Assembly (NCBI GenBank): GCA_021773075.1
Contig: JAJFKT010000030.1
Span: 1-64,000 of the forward strand
DNA: 64,000 bases
Reading direction: 5' to 3'
DNA from: Woeseiaceae bacterium
Lineage (GTDB): Bacteria > Pseudomonadota > Gammaproteobacteria > Steroidobacterales > Woeseiaceae
Below, one piece after another: positions 41,628 to 50,693 of this stretch. Every line of letters starts with the position of its first letter. Position 1 is the first letter of the stretch. A program made the position numbers and the translations under genes. The notes beneath the pieces were generated by a model. It saw only the letters and a program-made list of their open reading frames with translations. It was not told where the DNA came from and made no database searches.

Positions 41628-44366
41628 GTGTCGAATACCTGTTGGACCACTGCTCAAACTCTGATTCTTATCTGCCTCTCGATTCTCGCAACCGGGGCGT
41701 ATGCACAGGATAATCTGGCGACTCAGGTCGACTTGCCTTATGAGCGCTTCCAGCTCGACAACGGGCTGACCGTCCTCATTCATAGCGATCACTCGACGCC
41801 AACCGTATTTGTCGGCATGTGGTACGGCGTAGGCTCTAAAGATGAGCCCGAAGGTAAAACGGGATTCGCGCACCTCTTCGAACATCTTATGTTTCAGGGC
41901 TCCGAGAACCGTGAGGGCGAATTTTTCTCGCCATTTACGGACGCCGGTGCGACCGGTATGAACGGTACAACGAATGAGGATCGTACCAACTACTATGCGA
42001 CGGTTCCGTCGGGCGCGCTCGATATGGCGCTGTGGATGGAAAGTGACCGAATGGCAAACCTGCTTGGCGCGGTGACTCAGGAGGCGCTTGACGAGCAACG
42101 CGGCGTCGTACAGAACGAGAAGCGCCAGGGCGAAACGCGTCCCTACGCACAGATGTACGATAAACAACGGGCCGGCATCTACCCTGTTGATCACCCCTAT
42201 CGACATTCCGTTATTGGTTCGATGGACGACCTCAACGCTGCATCACTTGAAGATGTACACGAGTGGTTCAATACTTACTACGGCGCGTCAAACGTAATCC
42301 TGGTATTGGCCGGTGATGTCACACTCGAGGACGCGAAAGCGAAAGTGGCGCATTACTTTTCTGAGGCACCGGCGGGTGGGCCGTTATCGGAGCCGAAGCA
42401 CTGGATCCCGAATCTTGTCGACAATCGCACTGAGCAAATGTATGACCGTGTTGGACAAACGCGTATTTCACGTACCTGGGTGATTCCAGGTAATGATAAC
42501 AAAGACACAACACTCTTCTACCTTATTAACGATTCACTGGTTGCCAACAAAAACTCACCGCTGCGTAAGAAGCTTGTAGACGAATTGCAGTTGGCGACGA
42601 GTATTCGTGGTGGTGCGTACGGCCGCGTCATGAGTGGCGAATACACCTTGACCATCGACCTGACGCCCGGAGTAACAGCGGAACAGGTTATGCCGATCGT
42701 TGATGAGGTCATCGCTGAGTACCTCGTGAATGGGCCCGATGCGCAGATCGTCGAAAACGCCAAGCTCGGCGTTAAGATGTTTATTCTGGGCGGTCTTGAA
42801 ACCGGCGCGCAGATCGGTCGATTGCTGGTCCAGGGCGAGTTGTTCAACGCGGACCCGTTGTTCATCAATACCGAGCTCCAGTGGCTAAACACCGCAAGTG
42901 CCGCGGAGCTTCGCGAGGTTGCGAATCGCTGGCTGACGCGTGGTTATTACCAGCTAACGGTCGATCCATTCCCCGAGTTCGAAACCGGCGAGCAACTTGC
43001 AGATCGCTCTTCGGTCCCCGCGGTGACGGCAAAATCAGAGATTAATTTCCCCGACATTGCTTCGGCGACACTCAAGAATGGCATCAAGCTCGTTGTTGCT
43101 AATCGTGGCAACGTTCCTATTGTCGACGTCGCTATTGAAATCGCGACGGGCAGTTCCGCGGCACCATCAGACGCACCCGGTCTCCCTACATTCGTTTTCG
43201 GACTAATGGACAAGGGCACCAGGAAATACACAGCCAATGAATTGGCAGCGGCCAAAGACAAGATCGCAATGGGCGGTGGCTTCCTGGAGGGCGAGGCGAC
43301 CAGCTCCTATAGCTATCGTATTCTATCGAGTTATCTCGTCGATTCGCTCGAGCTAGCCGGTGACATGCTACGCAACCCGACGTTTCCGGAGGACGAGTTC
43401 GACAAACTGAAGGTCCAGATTGGTGCATACGTTGGCAATCTCGAGCATTCGCCAAACCGTGCGGCAAGTTCCTTGTTTGATCGTGCTGTCTACGGTGCGG
43501 ACAACCTTAAAGGCGCGGTATGGACACCCGAACTCGTAGCCGAGGTTGATCGTGCGAAACTGCAGGCATGGCACGCAGCGGAGGTCGCGCCAGACAACAT
43601 CACCATTTACATGATTGGTGATATTGATCTCAAAGCAGCAACAGATGCTGCCAACAAGGCGCTCGGCAAGTGGAAAACGAAAAATAAGTCTGCCCTGAAA
43701 GAAATCGGTGCGGCAGCGGCTGCAACACCGCGCGTAATCCTGGTTGATCATCCGGGGTCTGTTTCCAGCACCATTATCGCCGGTCATGCGATCGCCCCTT
43801 ATGACCCCGTGGCGTGGAGCGCGATGACAATCATGAATCAGGCATTGGGCGGTGGATTCGAATCGCGCCTGAATATGAATCTGCGCGAAGACAAGGGATG
43901 GTCTTATGGCTATCGCTCCGGAATCAGCCCTAACGCGAGCGGTGACATGACATTCCGCACAAATGGCCAGGTACAAACAGATAAAACGGCAGCCAGCATG
44001 ATGGAGATCAAGCGCGAGCTTGAGGAGTTTGTAGGCGACCATCCAGCAACTGCGTCGGAAATTGATCGCATCAAGCTGAACCGAACTCGCTCTCTGCCGG
44101 GTTCATTCGCAACCAACGGTGGGTTTCTTGGCAGCATGCGCACTTCGGCGAGTTTCGGCTTACCGTTGGACTACGCTGAGTCGAGTGCGGAGCGTGTTGC
44201 AGCCGTTACCCTCGGTCGCGTTCATGCCAGTGCGAAGGACGTTGTCGATCCTGAGAAACTGATCTGGGTTGTCGTCGGCGATCTCGAGCAGATCGAGGAC
44301 GAGGTGCGGGCCCTGGCTTATGGCGATGTTGAGGTTTGGGATGCCTACGGCAATACCGTGCGCTAG
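41628..44366 (+). CDS. Secreted M16 family zinc metallopeptidase
   Basis: A 912-residue M16 peptidase with two M16 halves. A signal peptide (LILICLSILATGAYAQ) is followed by the catalytic half with the inverted zinc motif HLFEH and EDRTNYY, then an inactive second half (from about residue 480, FPDIASATLKNGIKLVV). The GTG at 41628 is chosen because AGAGG lies eight bases before it; an ATG at 41610 and a far longer frame starting at 41379 are less likely. Periplasmic peptide degradation is inferred. Confidence 0.88.
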   Translation: MSNTCWTTAQTLILICLSILATGAYAQDNLATQVDLPYERFQLDNGLTVLIHSDHSTPTVFVGMWYGVGSKDEPEGKTGFAHLFEHLMFQGSENREGEFFSPFTDAGATGMNGTTNEDRTNYYATVPSGALDMALWMESDRMANLLGAVTQEALDEQRGVVQNEKRQGETRPYAQMYDKQRAGIYPVDHPYRHSVIGSMDDLNAASLEDVHEWFNTYYGASNVILVLAGDVTLEDAKAKVAHYFSEAPAGGPLSEPKHWIPNLVDNRTEQMYDRVGQTRISRTWVIPGNDNKDTTLFYLINDSLVANKNSPLRKKLVDELQLATSIRGGAYGRVMSGEYTLTIDLTPGVTAEQVMPIVDEVIAEYLVNGPDAQIVENAKLGVKMFILGGLETGAQIGRLLVQGELFNADPLFINTELQWLNTASAAELREVANRWLTRGYYQLTVDPFPEFETGEQLADRSSVPAVTAKSEINFPDIASATLKNGIKLVVANRGNVPIVDVAIEIATGSSAAPSDAPGLPTFVFGLMDKGTRKYTANELAAAKDKIAMGGGFLEGEATSSYSYRILSSYLVDSLELAGDMLRNPTFPEDEFDKLKVQIGAYVGNLEHSPNRAASSLFDRAVYGADNLKGAVWTPELVAEVDRAKLQAWHAAEVAPDNITIYMIGDIDLKAATDAANKALGKWKTKNKSALKEIGAAAAATPRVILVDHPGSVSSTIIAGHAIAPYDPVAWSAMTIMNQALGGGFESRLNMNLREDKGWSYGYRSGISPNASGDMTFRTNGQVQTDKTAASMMEIKRELEEFVGDHPATASEIDRIKLNRTRSLPGSFATNGGFLGSMRTSASFGLPLDYAESSAERVAAVTLGRVHASAKDVVDPEKLIWVVVGDLEQIEDEVRALAYGDVEVWDAYGNTVR

Positions 44367-44443
44367 CGGACCTTCGCCGTTTTTCCTGGCTTCGTGATCG
44401 CAGTAACAGTAATTTTCAGGTAGTTAATTTACAATCGCTGGCT

Positions 44444-45322
44444 ATGCCTACAGCCACCGGACCTCTCGTAACGATCGGCATGCCGATTTATAACGAAGAG
44501 CACTATTTGCAGTCAGCAATAGACTCTTTATTGGCACAGGATTACGAGAATATTCAGATTCTCATTTCCGATAACGCGTCGACAGACAGCAGCGCAGCGA
44601 TAGGCGTTCGCGCCGCTGCCGAAGACGCACGCGTGCACTACAGCTGCGCCGACGAGAATATCGGCTCGGCCGCCAACTTTTGCCGCGTGGCCGATATGGC
44701 CGAGGGCAAGTACTTCATGTGGGCAGCAGGTCATGATGAGTGGGCTCCCGATTTGATATCGACCAGCGTTATCGCGCTGGAACAAAATGCCGGCGCATCC
44801 ATCGCGGTTGCCGCATCGTACTGGATCGACGCGTCGGGTGAGCGACTGGATCGGGACACCGACTACCCGGACACGCGGAGTCAGGGTTTGATTGGCCGTT
44901 TCCTTACCGTGTTTTGGGGCAACATGCATCCGGTCCTGAGCCTTATGCGGACAGACCACCTTCGACGAACAAAGAGTATGCAAAGTTTTGCGGGCGCAGA
45001 CCTGGTGCTTTTGTCTGACATGGTGCTGCAGGGAGATTTTGTTCTTGAGCCGAATACCTGGTGGCACCGCCGTGATGTTAGAAATAAGGAAACGCACAGC
45101 GAAAGAATGCAGCGTTATACGAGCGTTGAGTTTGGTCAGGTGAAAACCGCTCTTGACAGACGTTTCCCAATATTGCGACTACCGCTGGCACTAATGTCGA
45201 CGGTTTGGCGTGCCCGAATCCCCTTGACCCAACGCCTTGTTCTGTTGCTGCTACTGTTGCCACTGATGCCCGTTCGCTACATTGTTGGTGTACGCAAAGC
45301 GAATAAACAGGCCGGCAGCTAG
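44444..45322 (+). CDS. Family 2 glycosyltransferase
   Basis: A 292-residue GT2-type glycosyltransferase. The nucleotide-sugar domain opens TIGMPIYNEEHYLQSAIDSL, with ILISDNASTDSS and a later SWYLAG-like WAAGHDEW region. The C-terminal hydrophobic stretch LVLLLLLLPLMPVRYIVG may anchor it to the membrane. The ATG at 44444 is the first that fits the domain start; an upstream frame reaches 44336 inside the peptidase gene. It is three bases before a flippase-like gene and ends 880 bases from the convergent CDP-sugar operon, so surface polysaccharide synthesis is likely. Confidence 0.85.
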   Translation: MPTATGPLVTIGMPIYNEEHYLQSAIDSLLAQDYENIQILISDNASTDSSAAIGVRAAAEDARVHYSCADENIGSAANFCRVADMAEGKYFMWAAGHDEWAPDLISTSVIALEQNAGASIAVAASYWIDASGERLDRDTDYPDTRSQGLIGRFLTVFWGNMHPVLSLMRTDHLRRTKSMQSFAGADLVLLSDMVLQGDFVLEPNTWWHRRDVRNKETHSERMQRYTSVEFGQVKTALDRRFPILRLPLALMSTVWRARIPLTQRLVLLLLLLPLMPVRYIVGVRKANKQAGS

Positions 45323-45325
45323 GCA

Positions 45326-46204
45326 ATGCGAAGCAAGATAATCAAAGTTCTTAAGCTGCTGTTTACGCCATTGGCGTTCGCATTTCTGATTTATTTCGCG
45401 TGGCAGTCGAGGGGCGAGCTGACGAAGCTTCTTGAAAGCGCAGCGATCTTCAATTTATTGCTGGCGACCATTGTCTGGGGTCTATTGCATGTGCTCATGC
45501 CAATGCTGGCCGTTACGGTGTTCGGCGCCTGCGGCAACAAGATCGGATGGCGGCAGGCATTTGCTACGCATGCGGCACGTCTGCCGGCGCGCTACCTGCC
45601 CGGCGGGATCTGGCACACGGTTGGCCGGGTTATCGACTATCGGGAGCTAGGTGTTAAGCCTCGAGTCCTGAGTGCGTTCGTCATCATTGAAAATGGATTG
45701 GCGGCGGCCGTAACGCTCGCGATCGGTGGCGCGATTGTGTTTTCAATGCGTGGCACGGACACCCTGGGCTCGATCGCGGGTCTCGCCAGCATTGCCGGAC
45801 TCATCGCATTGCCGCTCATCGCCGTGCTAACCAACTCCAGAGTCCTGCAGAACGACGATCAGCTGCCAGCCGCGACCTACCTGCAAAGCCTGGCCGTCGT
45901 TGCACTTTTCTGGGTCGGCGCAACGGCTGCATTCTTGCTCTACCTAAGCGCTTTCCCCGAAGCGACCGTCACATATTCTGCGATCGAAATGGCCGGTGTT
46001 TATTTGTTTTCCTGGGGCGTCGGCTTCGTATCGATCTTCGCGCCACAGGGCATCGGCGTATTTGAACTCGTCGCAAGCGAGTTGATGAAGGGTCCCATCG
46101 GTTTCATGGGGCTCGCCGCGCTCATTGCCGGGTTTCGCGTCGTCGTACTTGTCGCCGACATTGTCGTATGGCTGATCTACCATGCGAGCCGGCGAACACA
46201 TTAG
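45326..46204 (+). CDS. Lysylphosphatidylglycerol synthase TM region/flippase-like protein
   Basis: A 292-residue protein with about seven to eight transmembrane helices. Its pattern (ARLPARYLPGGIWHTVGRVIDYRELG, SAFVIIENGLAAAVT, GFVSIFAPQGIGVFELV) matches the UPF0104/LPG-synthase-TM group of putative lipid flippases, without the cytoplasmic catalytic domain. Three bases after the glycosyltransferase, suggesting transport of a lipid-linked sugar. The final four bases overlap the end of the convergent CmcI-like gene. Confidence 0.75.
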   Translation: MRSKIIKVLKLLFTPLAFAFLIYFAWQSRGELTKLLESAAIFNLLLATIVWGLLHVLMPMLAVTVFGACGNKIGWRQAFATHAARLPARYLPGGIWHTVGRVIDYRELGVKPRVLSAFVIIENGLAAAVTLAIGGAIVFSMRGTDTLGSIAGLASIAGLIALPLIAVLTNSRVLQNDDQLPAATYLQSLAVVALFWVGATAAFLLYLSAFPEATVTYSAIEMAGVYLFSWGVGFVSIFAPQGIGVFELVASELMKGPIGFMGLAALIAGFRVVVLVADIVVWLIYHASRRTH

Positions 46205-46971
46205 CAACTAATGCGCTTTATCCAGGCGTCGGGCCAATGCGTGATGTTCGTGCCGAGCTCACTTTCGTTGAACGGCCACTCGGGCTGCTCGATGACAAAC
46301 TCCGGAAACTCAGCGATGAATTCGTGCGCAGCTGTTGAGGGATTGTCTTCCTTCCACTCGGTCTCGCCACGCGGCCCGTCATAAACCCATTTCATAACGC
46401 CGTCTGTTGCGACGATATAGGAGCCCGGTGTGACGAGGTGTTGATAGGCGCGTAATTCGGCAGCCACATGATCGCGCGTGTGGTTTGAGTCAAGAATTAC
46501 CAGTACGGTCTCCGCCTCGCCAACCGCCGCATCAACCTCCGCAACGATTTCAGGTGCGGATGAATCACCCTCAATCATCGTGACGTATTCGTAGAGTTCG
46601 TGTGCTTCAATCGCTTCACGATTGTGTGGCCGAATTTCAATGTCGATACCGACAATACGACCTTTAGCCATGGCTTTGCACAGGCTTGCGTAAAAGATCA
46701 GCGAACCACCATGTGCGATACCAGTTTCAACAATGACGTCGGGCTTCAGACGATAAATTACTTCCTGAGTTCGCAACATGTCTTCCGGAAGCTGGATAAT
46801 CGGGCGACCCATCCACGTGAACGTATACGGGTATTTCATTTGCCAGCCAAGGCGCACCCATTCGAGAGATGCAATATCGAAGGCCTCGCGACTGTAGAGG
46901 TCCATGCTTTTGGTCTCACCAGCGTCTTCGACTATCAGCCGGTTGTTGTCATTGTCGATCGTTAATTTCAT
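46201..46971 (-). CDS. CmcI-like (cephalosporin hydroxylase family) protein
   Basis: A 256-residue SAM-binding protein of the CmcI family. VIVETGIAHGGSLIFYASLC and GRIVGIDIEIRP form the nucleotide/SAM-binding strands, and VLVILDSNHTRDHVAAEL the later acidic strand. Such genes in sugar clusters often encode O-methyltransferases despite the historic name. The ATG at 46971 overlaps the epimerase stop (ATGA). It is the last gene of the six-gene sugar operon and ends within four bases of the convergent flippase-like gene. Confidence 0.82.
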   Translation of the reverse strand: MKLTIDNDNNRLIVEDAGETKSMDLYSREAFDIASLEWVRLGWQMKYPYTFTWMGRPIIQLPEDMLRTQEVIYRLKPDVIVETGIAHGGSLIFYASLCKAMAKGRIVGIDIEIRPHNREAIEAHELYEYVTMIEGDSSAPEIVAEVDAAVGEAETVLVILDSNHTRDHVAAELRAYQHLVTPGSYIVATDGVMKWVYDGPRGETEWKEDNPSTAAHEFIAEFPEFVIEQPEWPFNESELGTNITHWPDAWIKRISC

Positions 46972-47873
46972 GTAGTGCTCCGTTCTTTCCACCAGGCGAT
47001 GGTGCGGTCTATAGCCGAGTCGAGATCATACTCGCGAGACCAGCCGATAGTATCGCGAAGTCGCGAAATATCAGCGCTGATTTCTTGTGGGTCGTCGAGA
47101 CGACGAGGGTAATGATCGAAATCCACTCGATCCGCCATGTTCAGTTTTGTTGCTATGCGATTCACGAATTTCTCAAGGGTAAGCGTTTCACCGGACGCGA
47201 TATTGATGTCACCGCCGAAGTCGGAATCGAGAACCGCGACCATAGCGTTCGCAACATCGGGAACGTACATAAAATCTCGCAGCAGGCTGCCATCGCTGCA
47301 TTTGGCGCGCTCGCCAGCCAGCAATGCACGAATAACTGCGGGTACCAAACGTTCCTCTCTTTCGCCAGGGCCGAAGGAGAAAAACACGCGCGCCCAAGCG
47401 ACGCTCATGTCGCAGTCCGCCGATAACCGGTTTGCGGCCTCACGAAATGCGAGCTTGGTCTGCGCATAAGGTGACTTTGCCCGGAGCGGTGTTTGGTCCT
47501 CGACGCAGTGCCCTTCGGTCCAGTTGTATTCAGCGCAGGTGCCGGCGAGCACCGCCCGATGGCCGCCCTGTTGCTTGAATCGTTCGAGCAAATTGACGCT
47601 TGCGTCATACCAATCCTTATTTTGCGGCGACTGCCAGTAAACGCCCGGCTCAGTTATCCAGGCCAGGTGCATGAGGTGAGTTGGCGCAACTGTTGCGATG
47701 AGATCGTTGGCCGCATCGGCATTCAACAAATCAGCCGCGTGCCAGTAAACACTGTTGGCGTTCGCCCCGGCGCTGCGGGAAACCGCATGAACTTCGTATC
47801 CTCTGGAGACCAGAGCGTCCGGCATGTGTCGCCCAATATAGCCGCCGGCTCCGGTAAGCAACACTCGCTTCAA
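46968..47873 (-). CDS. NAD-dependent sugar epimerase/dehydratase/reductase
   Basis: A 301-residue short-chain dehydrogenase of the extended type. The NAD-binding motif is LLTGAGGYIGRHM, and the active site has SPYAQTKLAF (YxxxK). The C-terminal part includes RDFMYVPDVANAMVAVLD and IASGETLTLEKFVNRIA, typical of 4-ketoreductase/epimerase family proteins. In this operon it could reduce the 4-keto group of the CDP-sugar. It overlaps its neighbours by four bases on each side. Confidence 0.87.
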   Translation of the reverse strand: MKRVLLTGAGGYIGRHMPDALVSRGYEVHAVSRSAGANANSVYWHAADLLNADAANDLIATVAPTHLMHLAWITEPGVYWQSPQNKDWYDASVNLLERFKQQGGHRAVLAGTCAEYNWTEGHCVEDQTPLRAKSPYAQTKLAFREAANRLSADCDMSVAWARVFFSFGPGEREERLVPAVIRALLAGERAKCSDGSLLRDFMYVPDVANAMVAVLDSDFGGDINIASGETLTLEKFVNRIATKLNMADRVDFDHYPRRLDDPQEISADISRLRDTIGWSREYDLDSAIDRTIAWWKERSTT

Positions 47874-48400
47874 GCTTTGTAGTCCTCGAAGTCGCGATCG
47901 CGGTCAGAAATAACAGCAGGTTGCCTTGGCCAGTCTATAGCGAACTGCGGATCGTTCCAGCGTACGCCGCGAGCGGCGTCAGGCACGTAGTTGCCGCCAA
48001 TCTGGTACTGAACGTAGCTGCTATCCTCAAGCGTTATGAAGCCATGCGCGACACCTGCCGGAACATACAGCATGCGCCGATTGGCAAGCGACAGCTCGGC
48101 ACCGAAAGTTTGCAAATAGCTCGGTGAGTCCGGGCGCAGATCGACGATCGCATCATAGACCTGACCGCCAACACACATGACCAGCTTGGTTTCTTCGTGC
48201 GGAGCGGCCTGATAGTGCATACCACGCAGTGTTCCGCGCAATTTATTGAACGACATGCTGCACTCAGAGAGATCGTTACTTAGGCCATGGGCTGCAAATT
48301 CATCGTTCGAACGAGTGCGGGCGAAATAGCCTCGCACGTCATCGAGCGGCTGCCACTCGATGAGATACGCACCGTCAATGTCGGTTGGAAGAAAATTCAT
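47870..48400 (-). CDS. RfbC/RmlC-like 3,5-epimerase
   Basis: A 176-residue cupin of the dTDP-4-dehydrorhamnose 3,5-epimerase family. Characteristic parts are LDDVRGYFARTRSNDEF, RGTLRGMHYQAAPHEETKLV (with the catalytic His), GQVYDAIVDLR, YVPAGVAHGF and VQYQIGGNYVP followed by GVRWNDP. In this CDP-sugar cluster it probably epimerises the 4-keto intermediate rather than taking part in rhamnose synthesis, since no rmlA/B/D is nearby. Confidence 0.87.
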   Translation of the reverse strand: MNFLPTDIDGAYLIEWQPLDDVRGYFARTRSNDEFAAHGLSNDLSECSMSFNKLRGTLRGMHYQAAPHEETKLVMCVGGQVYDAIVDLRPDSPSYLQTFGAELSLANRRMLYVPAGVAHGFITLEDSSYVQYQIGGNYVPDAARGVRWNDPQFAIDWPRQPAVISDRDRDFEDYKA

Positions 48401-49626
48401 GGCAGTATTCTAAGCTCAGGGATCGGGACCGCACACCTGCCGCCCCAGTGACCGATGTGACTTAGCTGCTGCACAATCTCCTCCTTTAGGTTCCAGGGCA
48501 GAATCAATACATAGTCAGGCCGGGTCACGTCGATTTGCTCAGGCGCATGCACGGGGATATGCACGCCAGGTAGCAGGTGATCCTGTTTGTACGGGCTGCG
48601 GTCAACCGTATACTGGATGGAGTCGGGTCCGACGCCGCAGAAATTCAGAAGCGTATTACCCTTCGCGGGCGCGCCGTAAGCAACGACAGTTTTGCCGTCG
48701 GCTTTAGCTTCTTCGAGAAACGCCAATAGATCGTGTCTTACCTTTGCGACCTTGTCGGCAAAGTTCTGGTAGCCGTCCAGAGAGTCGAGTCTGGCGTCCT
48801 TCTCATCGCCGAGTACTTTCGCGACATTGTCAGTCGTCGTCTGTGGGCCGCCCTGATGCTGTGCGAACACGCGCAATGATCCGCCGTGCGTAGTTAATTC
48901 CTCAACATCAAACACCTCGAGACCGTGATGCGCGAAAATTCGCCGTACCGTCATAAGCGAGAGATACGAGAAGTGCTCGTGATAAATAGTGTCGAACTGC
49001 GTTTGCTCGATGAGTTTGAGGAGGTGTGGGAACTCCATACTGAGAACGCCGTTTTCGCCGAGCGCGATGTTCAGTCCGCTGACGAAGTCGTTGATGTCTG
49101 GAACGTGTGCAAGAACATTATTGCCGACAAGCAAATCACAAGTGCGGCCTTCATTCCGCAGCCGCTCCGCTATTGCAACACCAAAAAACTCGTCCATCGT
49201 ATCGATACCCGCCGCTCTTGCGACTTCTGCGACGTTGCTCGCCGGCTCGATGCCGAGAACAGGGACATTCAGCTCCTTGAAGTACTGCAGCAGATAACCA
49301 TCGTTGCTGGCGACTTCCATGACGAGCGAGTCGGAGCCGACACTAAATCGCTTGGCGGCGGACCTCACGAAACTCTTCGCGTGCGCCAGCCAGCTGTCGG
49401 AGTAGGATGAGAAATAGACGTAGTCACTGAATATTTCATCCGGTGATTCGAATTCTTCCAGTTGCACCAGGTAACAGTCACTGCAAACGAATGCGTGCAG
49501 TGGATAAAAAGCCTCCTTTTCGACATCCTGATCTGGTTTCACAAACGCGTTAGATATCGGCGAAAGGCCGAGGTCAACGAAAGTGTGTTCGAGCGGAGTC
49601 GCACAAAATCGACACGGTGATGCCAT
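48397..49626 (-). CDS. C-methyltransferase of the NDP-sugar type
   Basis: A 409-residue class I SAM methyltransferase of the TylCIII/EryBIII-like NDP-hexose C-methyltransferase family. It has an N-terminal zinc-finger-like part (CRFCATPLEH and CSDCYLVQ), the SAM core (LVMEVASNDGYLLQYFKEL), EFPHLLKLIEQTQFDTIYHEHFSYL, and a C-terminal domain with VAYGAPAKGNTLLNF. The ATG at 49626 overlaps the previous stop (TAATG). Family members methylate C-3 of keto-deoxysugars; the C-methylation here is inferred. Confidence 0.85.
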   Translation of the reverse strand: MASPCRFCATPLEHTFVDLGLSPISNAFVKPDQDVEKEAFYPLHAFVCSDCYLVQLEEFESPDEIFSDYVYFSSYSDSWLAHAKSFVRSAAKRFSVGSDSLVMEVASNDGYLLQYFKELNVPVLGIEPASNVAEVARAAGIDTMDEFFGVAIAERLRNEGRTCDLLVGNNVLAHVPDINDFVSGLNIALGENGVLSMEFPHLLKLIEQTQFDTIYHEHFSYLSLMTVRRIFAHHGLEVFDVEELTTHGGSLRVFAQHQGGPQTTTDNVAKVLGDEKDARLDSLDGYQNFADKVAKVRHDLLAFLEEAKADGKTVVAYGAPAKGNTLLNFCGVGPDSIQYTVDRSPYKQDHLLPGVHIPVHAPEQIDVTRPDYVLILPWNLKEEIVQQLSHIGHWGGRCAVPIPELRILP

Positions 49627-50693
49627 TAAATAAGATCCTCTCCGGATTCGAAATTCGAAATTTGATGTTCGGTAAACGCACGGACGTCGCCACTGTTTTG
49701 ATAGTTGCGGTACCACTCTACGGTCCATAATAACGCCGCTTCAATGTTCATCCTCGGTAGCCAGCCAAGCTGCCCTTTCGCTTTGTCGCAATTGAGACGC
49801 AAAAATCCGGCTTCGTGTGGCTGGTTGGGTTCGGCGTCATTCGACCATCGGGCTGAGTCTCCCCATAAATTGCATACATGATCTGCAAGCCAATTTACGG
49901 GCTTCGCGTCGCTGTCGTCGGGCCCGAAATTCCAAGCCTCGGCGAAGGCCGAATCGTCGTGTAGTTTTTGAGCGAGCAACAGATAAGCGTGCAGTGGTTC
50001 GAGGACGTGTTGCCACGGACGCGTTGATGCCGGATTTCGGATCGAAACAGACTCCCCGGCCACGAACGAGCGCATCATGTCCGGTAACAGTCGGTCCTCG
50101 GCCCAATCACCACCACCGATGACATTGCCAGCTCTTGCGCTCGCAACCCGCAGCGAAAACGAGCGCCGATAGGATGAACTTACAAGCTCCGCACAGCCTT
50201 TGCTGCTCGAATAGGGATCATGGCCGCCGAGTGGTTCGTCTTCACGATAGCCCTCCTCGCGCTCCAGATTTTCATAGCACTTGTCAGTTGTGACATTTAC
50301 GATCGCGCGAACAAACTCACATTGTCGCGCTGCTTCCAGGATGTTCACGGTTCCGATGACATTGGTGCTAAAGGTTTCGACGGGATCGACATACGATGGT
50401 CGCACCAGAGACTGGGCTGCCAGATGAAAAATGATTTCCGGACGAAAGTCTGAGACAAAACGACTCAAGTGTTCAAGGTCGCGAACGTCGCCGATTTCGG
50501 AGCGCATGTCACGGGCGACGTTGGCCAGCTCGAATAGACTGGGCTTCGTCGCGGGAGCCAGGGAGAAACCAGCAACGTTGGCGCCGATTCTTTGCAGCCA
50601 AAGCGATAGCCACGCGCCTTTGAAGCCGGTGTGGCCAGTGACGAGCACGCGCTTGGCGCTCCAGAACGAGGGATTCAGTCCCAGGTCTTCCAA
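49626..50693 (-). CDS. rfbG: CDP-glucose 4,6-dehydratase
   Basis: A 355-residue extended SDR. The NAD motif is VLVTGHTGFKGAWLSLWL, typical of the RfbG family, with HLAAQSLVRPSYVDP and the catalytic YSSSKGCAEL and GNVIGGGDWAEDRLLPD. It converts CDP-glucose to CDP-4-dehydro-6-deoxyglucose. Its start overlaps the cytidylyltransferase gene by 19 bases. Confidence 0.93.
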   Translation of the reverse strand: MEDLGLNPSFWSAKRVLVTGHTGFKGAWLSLWLQRIGANVAGFSLAPATKPSLFELANVARDMRSEIGDVRDLEHLSRFVSDFRPEIIFHLAAQSLVRPSYVDPVETFSTNVIGTVNILEAARQCEFVRAIVNVTTDKCYENLEREEGYREDEPLGGHDPYSSSKGCAELVSSSYRRSFSLRVASARAGNVIGGGDWAEDRLLPDMMRSFVAGESVSIRNPASTRPWQHVLEPLHAYLLLAQKLHDDSAFAEAWNFGPDDSDAKPVNWLADHVCNLWGDSARWSNDAEPNQPHEAGFLRLNCDKAKGQLGWLPRMNIEAALLWTVEWYRNYQNSGDVRAFTEHQISNFESGEDLI

